Assembly: GCA_903828035.1 (NCBI GenBank)
Contig: CAIKKV010000111.1
Coordinates: forward strand, 1 to 9,037
Direction of reading: 5' to 3'
From: an uncultured bacterium
GTDB taxonomy: Bacteria; Verrucomicrobiota; Kiritimatiellia; CAIKKV01
DNA length: 9,037 bases
Position numbers and translations under genes: made by a program. The notes beneath the pieces are model-generated. The model worked only from the letters and a program-made list of their open reading frames with translations. It ran no database searches and was not told the origin of the DNA. This document shows, in pieces, positions 1 to 7,285 of this stretch (position 1 is its first letter; each line of letters opens with the position of its first letter).

Positions 1-16
1 ACTGAGCTACGTGGGC
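1..16 (-). tRNA. 5' end of a tRNA gene, cut by the window edge (perhaps tRNA-Thr)
   Basis: Read on the minus strand, these 16 bases are GCCCACGTAGCTCAGT. This fits the start of a canonical tRNA: a seven-base acceptor strand (GCCCACG), U8 and A9, the D-stem strand GCTC, then AGT opening the D-loop. The remaining roughly 60 bases, including the anticodon, lie outside the window. From memory, many bacterial tRNA-Thr genes begin with this or a very similar string, but the anticodon cannot be seen and the isotype is a guess. The gene would be transcribed in the same direction as icd, about 220 bases downstream of its stop codon. Sixteen bases are short evidence, although the U8-A9-GCTC-AG arrangement is highly characteristic. 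Confidence 0.6.
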
Positions 17-131
17 ACCCTTCTTCCCTAACCCAGGGCTTCAGACGGCAAAAACACCCCCATCCCCTCCAGCCTCCCGAAAAAGGCCGTCAAAGAGTCA
101 AGAAGTGGCACGAACACCCCGGTTTGTCTCT

Positions 132-162
132 CCGGAAAAAGCACCCGCTATTACCGGAAAAA
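132..162. repeat. Pair of 9 bp direct repeats (ccggaaaaa), 22 bp apart
   Basis: The string ccggaaaaa occurs exactly at 132-140 and again at 154-162, with starts 22 bp apart, about two helical turns. A weaker relative (cccgaaaaa) lies near 77-85. Same-face spacing upstream of a probable tRNA gene would suit a dimeric DNA-binding protein, but the unit is short and AT/GC-biased, so chance is a real alternative. No function is assigned. Confidence 0.35.
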
Positions 163-170
163 TGCAGTCC

Positions 171-220
171 AAGTTATCAAATCCAGACGGTTCGTCAAAG
201 TATTTTCTTTTTTTTCTTTA
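171..220 (-). promoter_or_regulatory. Possible promoter with an upstream A-rich (UP-like) tract
   Basis: On the minus strand an A-rich run (bases 199-220; mostly A with a few T and G) is followed directly by TTGACG (193-198), a 5/6 match to a -35 box. After a 16-base spacer comes TAACTT (171-176), a poor -10 match (3/6). An A-tract immediately upstream of the -35 is the position of an UP element, common at stable-RNA promoters, and the next gene downstream on this strand is the partial tRNA. The predicted start would lie roughly 145 bases before the tRNA, which is long. The weak -10 keeps this a candidate only. Confidence 0.25.
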
Positions 221-236
221 GGACCCCGCCCCGGAA

Positions 237-1493
<1,257 letters not shown>

Positions 1494-1517
1494 GATCGTC
1501 CTCGCCTGCTCTTCCGG

Positions 1518-3455
1518 TTAACTTTTGAAAATGTTCAACAATCCGCCCGCCAGCAGGATGTTCCGCTGCCGCGCGGTCAGGCTCAGCACCAGCGGGATGT
1601 CGACGCCCTTCGTATCGTTCCGCAGCGTCACCTTCGCCTCGCCCCGCTCCAGGACCCCCCGCGCCTGCCCGATGCTCAGGCGATCGTCCGCGGCGATGTT
1701 GTCGTAATCCGCCGGATTCTCGAACACCAGCGGCATGATGCCGAAATTGATCAGGTTGGCCGTGTGGATCCGCTCGATCGACTTGGCGACCACCGCCTTC
1801 ACGCCCAGGAACATGGGGCAGATGGCCGCGTGCTCGCGGCTCGACCCCTGCCCGTAGCTCTCCCCGGCAACGATGAAATTGTGCAGCCCGGCGTCCCGGT
1901 TCTGGCCCGCCCGCTTCGCGAAGCCCGCATCCACGGGCTCGAACACATAGCGGGAATAGGCCGGGATGTTCGAGCGGAACTTCAGCCGCGCGCCGGCGGG
2001 CATGATGTGGTCCGTCGTGATCTTGTCGCCCACCTTGAGGACGGCCACGCCGGCCAGGGTGTCCGGGAGGGGGTCGTTGTGCGGCGGATCGCCGATGTTG
2101 GGACCCCGCACCACGGTGACAGCGGATCCCTCCGCCGGAGGCGCGATGAACAGGGAGTCGTCGATGCGGAAGGCCTTCGGCTCGGCCTGCTCGGGGTACG
2201 GGACCTCCGTTTCCTTCAGGGGGTCCGCCACGCGGCCCCGCAGGGCCGCCAGGGCCGCCACGGGCGGGCTGACCAGGTACACGCGCCCCGAGGCCGTGCC
2301 GGAGCGCCCCTCGAAGTTGCGGTTGCTGGTGCGCAGGCTGACCGCATCCGTGGAGGGCGACATCGAATTGCCGATGCAGAAGCCGCAGGCGCTCTCCAGG
2401 ATCCGGGCGCCCGAGTCGACCAGCGCCGCCAGGCTGCCGTCGGCCACGGCCATGGCCAGCACCTGGCGCGAGCCGGGCGCCACGCCAAAGCTGACGCCGG
2501 CGTCGATGGTGCGCCCCTTCAGGATCCGGGCGACGGTCTGGATGTCACGCACCGAGGAGTTCGTGCACGAGCCGACCAGCACCTGCTGCACGGCCATGCC
2601 GGCCAGGGAGGCCACCGTCACGACGTGATCGGGCGAGTGCGGGGCCGCGGCCAGGGGCTCCAGGGCGGCCAGGTCCAGCTCCACCGTCTTCGCGTACGTG
2701 GCGTCCGGGTCGGCCGTCAGCTCCCGCCAGTCCCTCTCCCGCCCCTGGGCTTTCATGAAGGCCCGGGTCACCGCATCGCTGGGAAAAACGGAGGTGGTGA
2801 CGCCGCACTCGGTGCCCATGTTCGTGATGGTGGCGCGCTCGGGGACGGACAGGGTGTCCAGCCCGGGGCCCGCGTACTCCAGGACGGTCCCCACGTTCCC
2901 CTTGGTTAAAAACAGGGACAGGACCTTGAGGATGACATCCTTGGCCGTGACCCACGGGCGCAGCCGGCCGCGAAGCGAAATGCGGATCACCTTCGGCGCC
3001 GTCAGGTGGAAGGCCCCGCCCGCCATGGCCATGGCCACATCCAGGCCGCCCGCCCCGATGGCGATCATGCCGATGCCGCCGCCCATGGGGGTGTGGGAGT
3101 CGGCCCCCAGGAGGGTCTTGCCGGGGGCCCCGAACCGCTCCAGGTGCACCTGGTGGCAGATCCCGTTGCCGGGCCGGGAGAAAATGATGCCGTGCCGGGC
3201 CGCCACGGTCTGCAGGTACTGGTGGTCATCGGCGTTCTCGAAGCCCACCTGGACGGTGTTGTGGTCCACGTAGCTGACGGCCAGCTCGTTGCGGATGCGC
3301 CCGATGCCCATCGACTCGAACTGGAGGTAGGCCATCGTGCCCGTGGCGTCCTGCGTCAGGGTCTGGTCGATGCGGATGGCGATCTCCCCGCCCGGCTTCA
3401 GGCTGCCTTCGACGAGGTGCGCATTCAGGATTTTCTCGGTAACGGTCATGCCCAT
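1518..3455 (-). CDS. Aconitate hydratase (short, single-chain aconitase)
   Basis: This 645 aa protein should interconvert citrate and isocitrate through a [4Fe-4S] cluster, feeding the isocitrate dehydrogenase encoded just downstream. Cluster ligands are visible: C297 in VGSCTNSS and C357/C360 in ESACGFCIGN. Other aconitase/isopropylmalate-isomerase signatures are GADSHTP (117-123), the TSNRNFEGR loop (376-384), and the swivel-domain active-site loop GESYGQGSSREHAA (531-544). The protein is much shorter than AcnA/IRP-type (~890 aa) or AcnB (~865 aa). It fits the ~650 aa 'putative aconitate hydratase' group, in which LeuC-like and LeuD-like domains are fused. Homoaconitase or 3-isopropylmalate dehydratase activity is the main alternative; adjacency to icd argues for aconitase. 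The start ATG (3453-3455) has a GGGAG ten bases upstream inside the end of nadB; a second ATG two codons on is possible. The gap after the nadB stop is only 3 bp, so translation is probably coupled. The stop is TAA. Confidence 0.93.
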   Translation of the reverse strand: MGMTVTEKILNAHLVEGSLKPGGEIAIRIDQTLTQDATGTMAYLQFESMGIGRIRNELAVSYVDHNTVQVGFENADDHQYLQTVAARHGIIFSRPGNGICHQVHLERFGAPGKTLLGADSHTPMGGGIGMIAIGAGGLDVAMAMAGGAFHLTAPKVIRISLRGRLRPWVTAKDVILKVLSLFLTKGNVGTVLEYAGPGLDTLSVPERATITNMGTECGVTTSVFPSDAVTRAFMKAQGRERDWRELTADPDATYAKTVELDLAALEPLAAAPHSPDHVVTVASLAGMAVQQVLVGSCTNSSVRDIQTVARILKGRTIDAGVSFGVAPGSRQVLAMAVADGSLAALVDSGARILESACGFCIGNSMSPSTDAVSLRTSNRNFEGRSGTASGRVYLVSPPVAALAALRGRVADPLKETEVPYPEQAEPKAFRIDDSLFIAPPAEGSAVTVVRGPNIGDPPHNDPLPDTLAGVAVLKVGDKITTDHIMPAGARLKFRSNIPAYSRYVFEPVDAGFAKRAGQNRDAGLHNFIVAGESYGQGSSREHAAICPMFLGVKAVVAKSIERIHTANLINFGIMPLVFENPADYDNIAADDRLSIGQARGVLERGEAKVTLRNDTKGVDIPLVLSLTARQRNILLAGGLLNIFKS

Positions 3456-3458
3456 GGT

Positions 3459-5075
3459 CTATGTTCTCCCGCTCGGCGCCCGCCGCCGGCCGATATGCTC
3501 GCCCGGCTTGTCGCGGATCACCGTATCCCGGCTCCCCAGGCGCGCGTCGGCGCTCTGGTGGTCCAGTGTGTAATGCAAGCCCCGGCTCTCGCGCCGCCGC
3601 CGGGCGCTGCGCACGATCAGCTCGGCCACGGCGGCCAGGTTGCGCAGCTCCAGCACATCGGCCGTGACCAGGTAATCCAGGTAATACTGCCGGATCTCCC
3701 CGCGCAGCATCCGGATCCGCCGCAGCGCCCGCTCCAGGCGCTTGTCGGACCGCACAATGCCCACGTAATCCCACATGCAGGTGCGCACTTCGTTCCAGTT
3801 GTGCGCCACCATGACCGCCTCGTCGCTCGGCACGGCCTTGCCCAGGTGCCACGGCGGAAGGGTCACCCGCGCCCGGCCGTCGTCCGGCCTCGTCTCCAGA
3901 CGCCGCGCCAGGTTCCACGCGCACACCAGGGCCTCGAGCAGCGAATTGCTGGCCAGCCGGTTCGCGCCGTGGAGGCCGGTGCAGGCCACTTCGCCAAGGG
4001 CATAAACGCCCGGCATGGCCGTGGAGCCGTCCACCTTCGCCTGCACGCCCCCGCAGAAGAAGTGCGCGGCGGGCACCACGGGAACCAGGTCCGCCGCCAT
4101 GTCGAAGCCGAACTGGCGGCAGGCCGCGTAGATATTGGGGAAGCGCTTCTGGAGAAAAGCCCTGGTCTTGTGGCGGCAGTCGAGGTAGACGCACCGCGAG
4201 CCGGTGCGCTTCATCTCGCTGTCGATGGCCCTCGCCACAATGTCGCGCGGGGCCAGCGAGCCGCGCGGATCGTACCGGTCCATGAACGGCTTGCCGGCGG
4301 CATCCACCAGCGGCGCCCCCTCGCCCCGGACCGCTTCGCTGATCAGGAACGACTTCGCCTGCGGATGGAAGAGGCAGGTCGGGTGAAACTGGATGAACTC
4401 CATGTTGGCGATGGGAAGCCCCGCCCGCCAGGCAATAGCCACCCCGTCGCCCGTGGCGATGTCGGGGTTGCTGGTGTAGAGGTAAACCTTGCCGCCGCCG
4501 CCCGTGGCCAGCACGGTTGAGGGGGCGCGGACGCCGAAAATCTCCCCGGTGTCGCGGTTCAGGGCGTAAACGCCCACGCACCGCTGCTCGCCAGCCAGCC
4601 CCAGCCAGCCGGTGGTGATCAGGTCGATCGCCATGCAGTTTTCCAGCACCGTGATGGCGGGATTGGCCAGCACCCGCTTCAACAGGGCCGTTTCCACCTC
4701 GCGGCCGGTAATATCGCCCACATGCAGCACCCGGCGCTGCGAATGGCCGCCCTCGCGCCCCAGGTCATCGGCAAAGTCGACGCCCAGCCGGCGCAATTCC
4801 TCGATCCGGGGCGGCCCGCCGCTGACAATCGAGCGGACCACGTCCTCCCGGCAGAGGCCCGCCCCCGCGACCAGGGTGTCCTGGACGTGCTGCTCGAACG
4901 TGTCGTCCGTGGCGGTCACGCAGGCGATCCCGCCCTGCGCATAATTGGTGTTGCTCTCGGCGCGCGCTTTCTTGGTGAGGAGCAGGACCCGGCCATGTTC
5001 GCCCAGGTGAATGGCCGACATCAAGCCGGCGATCCCGCTGCCGATCACCAGGAAATCCGTGTCATACGTATTCAT
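3459..5075 (-). CDS. nadB: L-aspartate oxidase
   Basis: This 538 aa flavoprotein (E. coli NadB is 540 aa) oxidises L-aspartate to iminoaspartate, which quinolinate synthase NadA turns into quinolinate for de novo NAD synthesis. The FAD-binding GSGIAGL is at 12-18, followed by SNTNYAQGGIA (41-51). NadB-type rather than SdhA/FrdA-type identity rests on EGGHSQRR (108-115), HVGDITGRE, and RGLHYTLD (498-505). Likely substrate residues by comparison with E. coli are H231 (FQFHPT), R277 (APRDIV), H338 and R373 (RLASNSLLEALV). The usual HYTCGG is HFFCGG here (338-343). An Arg-rich tail of about 20 residues ends the protein. The ATG lies directly before the FAD motif, as in homologues, but no good Shine-Dalgarno precedes it. 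nadA and nadC are not in the window. It is the first gene of the nadB-acn-icd cluster, with a 128 bp spacer upstream. Confidence 0.95.
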   Translation of the reverse strand: MNTYDTDFLVIGSGIAGLMSAIHLGEHGRVLLLTKKARAESNTNYAQGGIACVTATDDTFEQHVQDTLVAGAGLCREDVVRSIVSGGPPRIEELRRLGVDFADDLGREGGHSQRRVLHVGDITGREVETALLKRVLANPAITVLENCMAIDLITTGWLGLAGEQRCVGVYALNRDTGEIFGVRAPSTVLATGGGGKVYLYTSNPDIATGDGVAIAWRAGLPIANMEFIQFHPTCLFHPQAKSFLISEAVRGEGAPLVDAAGKPFMDRYDPRGSLAPRDIVARAIDSEMKRTGSRCVYLDCRHKTRAFLQKRFPNIYAACRQFGFDMAADLVPVVPAAHFFCGGVQAKVDGSTAMPGVYALGEVACTGLHGANRLASNSLLEALVCAWNLARRLETRPDDGRARVTLPPWHLGKAVPSDEAVMVAHNWNEVRTCMWDYVGIVRSDKRLERALRRIRMLRGEIRQYYLDYLVTADVLELRNLAAVAELIVRSARRRRESRGLHYTLDHQSADARLGSRDTVIRDKPGEHIGRRRAPSGRT

Positions 5076-5086
5076 GAACCGTTCAA

Positions 5087-5114
5087 CGTATCACATTCAA
5101 CCCCCGCTCCGCAA
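5087..5114 (-). promoter_or_regulatory. Weak promoter candidate for the nadB-acn-icd operon
   Basis: On the minus strand, TTGCGG (5109-5114) is followed after 16 bases by GATACG (5087-5092), with TG one base before the hexamer as in an extended -10. Each box matches consensus only about half-way. The implied start would fall a few bases from the nadB ATG, giving a nearly leaderless message; that would agree with the missing Shine-Dalgarno. A promoter somewhere in this 128 bp spacer is likely from the layout, but these exact boxes are uncertain. Confidence 0.2.
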
Positions 5115-5187
5115 GACCTGCCTGTCCAAAATCCAGGGCGTTTGCCCGAAAACACGACCGGGCCCGGACGGACGGGAAGACAACCGC

Positions 5188-5220
5188 AAAAGGCGCGGCC
5201 CTGTTACCGCTGCAGGGCCG
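5188..5220 (-). terminator. Terminator-like hairpin overlapping the stop of the NmrA-like gene
   Basis: The minus strand holds CGGCCCTG, a nine-base loop, and its perfect complement CAGGGCCG (stem arms 5213-5220 and 5196-5203), followed after CGCC by TTTT (5188-5191). The TAA stop (5204-5206) sits inside the loop. An 8 bp GC-rich stem just before a T-run suggests an intrinsic terminator separating this gene from nadB, but the T-run is only four bases and is offset by four, so efficiency may be low. Confidence 0.45.
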
Positions 5221-6133
5221 GTTCGGGCGCGGGCCTCCCCGCCGCCGGGCTCTTCCTGTACGCCACGGCAAACTCCTCCGCAAACCGCTCGAACGGCGTT
5301 TCCGTCGTGTTCTGCGCCGTCCGCACCAGCCCCGCGGTCACATGCCCCTCGTTGTAGGCCTGGTACATTTCGGCATACAGGCGGGCCACATCGCGCGAAA
5401 CCCTCTGGCTGATCATCGCCTTGCACGCCTCCTCGTAGGAAAACTCGACATATGGGAGCGCGGGGAGGCCGATGGCCTTGCCCAGGATGCGGGTCATTTC
5501 CTTCATCGTCAGGTCCCGCTCGCCGAGCAGTTCACGGACGGAAATGCCGGAAAAGGTGAGGCTCGCCAGGTTGGCGGCGGCCGCCTGGGCGATGTCCCGG
5601 GTCGCAATCACGGGAAAGCGGAGATCGCCCTTCAAGGGCGTCCCGTTGACCCCGCGGCTCTTGATCAAGTCGACATTCATCATCATGTTTTCCATGAAAA
5701 ACGCCGGGCGGAGATGCAGGACATTCAGCCCCGGCAGGGCGTTCAAGCGCGCCTCCTGCTCATGCAGCCCGGCGATGGGCCCCGTGCCCTGATCCAGATG
5801 CGCGCCGAGGCTGCTCAGGTTCACGACGTGGGAAACCCCGGCCTTCGCGATCGCGGAGGCGATGACGGCCCCCGCCCGGGCTTGATAGTCCCGGAAATTC
5901 TTAGCCTGGGGATTCGGCGGGATCATCGTGAACGCCGCCCGGGCCCCCGCGCACGCGCGGGCCATGAAGTCGGCATCCTCCACGGACCCGACATGGGGAA
6001 TCGCGCCCCTTTGAAGAAGGGGCGCCAGCCGGTCGGCGCTTCTCCCGATGACGCCAACCAGCTCCCCCTGCTTCAGCAGGGATTCGGTAATTTTACTGCC
6101 AATATGGCCTGTGGCTCCAATAATGATATACAT
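5204..6133 (-). CDS. NmrA-like NAD(P)-binding protein (atypical short-chain dehydrogenase)
   Basis: This 309 aa protein begins directly with the Rossmann strand and dinucleotide motif GATGHIG (residues 6-12), the GxxGxxG form of NmrA-like atypical SDRs. Further family-like stretches are VVNLSSLGAHLDQGTGPI, the 'LH..EA.LNALPGL' segment, and LRPAFFMEN. This is the pattern of proteins annotated as NmrA-family, NAD(P)H-binding or QOR2/azoreductase-like. Members either sense the NAD(P) redox state or reduce quinones and similar substrates. No catalytic YxxxK of classical SDRs is evident, so the exact role is not assigned. No signal peptide or membrane segment is seen, so it should be cytosolic. 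The ATG has AAGGA nine bases upstream (6143-6147). It lies 84 bp after the heparinase gene and is followed by a hairpin that may end its transcript. It could be read from its own promoter or from the lyase transcript; I see no convincing boxes in the gap. Confidence 0.85.
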   Translation of the reverse strand: MYIIIGATGHIGSKITESLLKQGELVGVIGRSADRLAPLLQRGAIPHVGSVEDADFMARACAGARAAFTMIPPNPQAKNFRDYQARAGAVIASAIAKAGVSHVVNLSSLGAHLDQGTGPIAGLHEQEARLNALPGLNVLHLRPAFFMENMMMNVDLIKSRGVNGTPLKGDLRFPVIATRDIAQAAAANLASLTFSGISVRELLGERDLTMKEMTRILGKAIGLPALPYVEFSYEEACKAMISQRVSRDVARLYAEMYQAYNEGHVTAGLVRTAQNTTETPFERFAEEFAVAYRKSPAAGRPAPEPALQR

Positions 6134-6217
6134 GGCTTCCGGTCCTTTCGTGATGAGACACGGTAGCCGGGAAGCGAGCGGCCGCCCATCGGCAGATCTC
6201 TCAATTGGCCGAAGCCT

Positions 6218-7249
6218 TTACCTGACTCCGGACGGGTGTACCTGCGCCTGTGTCCGTCCGTTGGCCCCGTGGCGAAGCACCGCCCACTCGCCGCGCCTGT
6301 CCACGCCCTCCGCCACCAGGAGCCGGTGCTCGAAGGCAAACAACACCCGGTCTACGGTGCCGTCGGCGAACCGGATCCGGGCCGCCAGCACATTGGGGAG
6401 GCTCTTGAGGGGCTCCACCACGGCCTCCGGCTCCCCCTTCCGGCGCGGAATCAGCACGGTCATGAACCGGCCGTTGTAGCCGGCCACGCGGGCCCACAGC
6501 CGGGGCCTGACGTACACCGGCCCGTGCACCATGTCGGCCGGCCGGGCAAACGACTTCACCACGCCGGCCTTCAGGGCGGCCACCCGGGCCGCCATCTCCT
6601 CGGGCACCTTGAGATAGGCCCAGGAGCCCGACCCGACCTCGTCCTGGCCCATCTCCAGCGTATGGGGCCGGGGATACTCCTCCGGCGCGGGCAGCAGCGC
6701 GTGCACCTCGAGGTGATTCCCGTGCCGCCAGCCTGTGACCGTCGCGCCGTCGGGGCGCAGGTCGATTTTGTTTTCGGGACAAACCTGCATCTGCCACAGG
6801 TACTCCGCCCAGTCGTCGCAGGCGTTCAGGTCGTCCACGACCACGGCGTACGGGTGCGAGCCCTTTACGACGATGAGGTGGCGCCGCGCCCAGATCACGT
6901 CATGCTGGTGGGAGGTGTCGACCGCCGCGTAGTCCGCCAGCGGCCCCGGCTCGCAGGCGGTCAGCCGGGCCGCCTGCCGGGTCGCCGTCCAGTCCTGCTG
7001 CGGCCGGCCGGGCTTCCCGTTCACCAGCACCACGCTGTGATGCTGCTGGTCGATGTTGTAGCGGCCCGTGTCGATGCTGAAATACTCGCCCAGCGCGGAG
7101 AGCGAAAAATGGCCGCCGCTGGCGTGGGCGTGCCCCTGCGCCGAGGCCGAGCGCTGGGAGCCGTCGAACAGCACGAACAACGCCCCGGGGTCCCATCCGC
7201 TGCGGAACGAGACCATCCCCCGCCGACGATCGCAAAAGGCGGTCGGCAC
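6218..7249 (-). CDS. Heparinase II/III-family protein, C-terminal half, separated by an in-frame TGA
   Basis: This 343 aa open frame carries the beta-sandwich half of a heparinase II/III-type polysaccharide lyase. It shows GMVSFRSGW (11-19), the His-rich motif HAHASGGHFSL (40-50), GEYFSIDTGRY, and QQHHSVVLVNG (68-78), all typical of this domain. The drawn start is a GTG at 7247-7249 that lacks a Shine-Dalgarno; it is probably not a real start. The sequence continues upstream in the same frame for 11 sense codons to the TGA at 7283-7285, then directly into the N-terminal half. So this is best read as the second part of one ~707-codon gene. The frame is otherwise undamaged, which implies a very recent mutation, an assembly error, or continued use by readthrough or re-initiation. 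It ends with TAA 84 bp before the NmrA-like gene. Substrate unknown. Confidence 0.8.
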   Translation of the reverse strand: MPTAFCDRRRGMVSFRSGWDPGALFVLFDGSQRSASAQGHAHASGGHFSLSALGEYFSIDTGRYNIDQQHHSVVLVNGKPGRPQQDWTATRQAARLTACEPGPLADYAAVDTSHQHDVIWARRHLIVVKGSHPYAVVVDDLNACDDWAEYLWQMQVCPENKIDLRPDGATVTGWRHGNHLEVHALLPAPEEYPRPHTLEMGQDEVGSGSWAYLKVPEEMAARVAALKAGVVKSFARPADMVHGPVYVRPRLWARVAGYNGRFMTVLIPRRKGEPEAVVEPLKSLPNVLAARIRFADGTVDRVLFAFEHRLLVAEGVDRRGEWAVLRHGANGRTQAQVHPSGVR

Positions 7250-7255
7250 GCGCGT

Positions 7256-7285
7256 CTGGCCCGGATGCCGGCCCCGGTCCAGTCA
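7256..7285 (-). other. In-frame TGA with an immediately following hairpin inside the lyase gene
   Basis: The TGA (7283-7285) interrupts the heparinase II/III gene at the junction of its two domains; sense codons continue in the same frame on both sides (...SLLALD, stop, LDRGRHPGQ...). The 27 bases after it can fold: CTGG pairs with CCAG, then one A/G mismatch, then CCGG pairs with CCGG, closing a nine-base loop that starts with GG. An eight-pair stem abutting a UGA could stimulate readthrough and superficially recalls a bacterial SECIS, but GC-rich DNA makes such hairpins easily by chance, and no Sec-containing heparinase is known to me. TGA is an ordinary stop in icd and in the gene upstream, so global recoding is unlikely. 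Confidence 0.6.

Larger units (their letters stand above)
17..236. other. Intergenic region between icd and the partial tRNA
   Basis: There is no convincing protein gene here. A short plus-strand open frame crosses the region but has low-complexity content (six consecutive Phe codons) and no family resemblance. Base composition is clearly more AT-rich than the flanking genes around 180-222. I see no stem followed by a T-run on the minus strand directly after icd, so no intrinsic terminator for the nadB-acn-icd operon can be named. The region holds a possible promoter (171-220) and a 9 bp direct repeat (132-140 and 154-162). Confidence 0.6.

Noticed and set aside
3006..4520. 504-codon plus-strand open frame opposite aconitase and nadB
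   Set aside because: Same shadow pattern: no motifs, and both genes on the other strand have complete family signatures.
3459..5075. Reading the flavoprotein as succinate dehydrogenase or fumarate reductase subunit A, because it neighbours TCA genes
   Set aside because: The EGGHSQRR and RGLHYTLD motifs and the near-E. coli NadB length identify aspartate oxidase, and no SdhB/C-like gene is adjacent.
6200..6220. GGC-TTCG-GCC mini-hairpin after the lyase stop as a terminator
   Set aside because: The stem is only three base pairs and no T-run follows on the minus strand.
7283..7285. Genome-wide reassignment of TGA to an amino acid
   Set aside because: TGA ends icd exactly where the E. coli homologue ends and ends the gene before the lyase at an ATGA junction, so TGA is a normal stop here.
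7283..7285. Confident selenocysteine call at the internal TGA
   Set aside because: No selenoprotein of this family is known to me, the site is a linker rather than a redox centre, and the hairpin loop lies closer to the UGA than usual. Kept only as a weak alternative.
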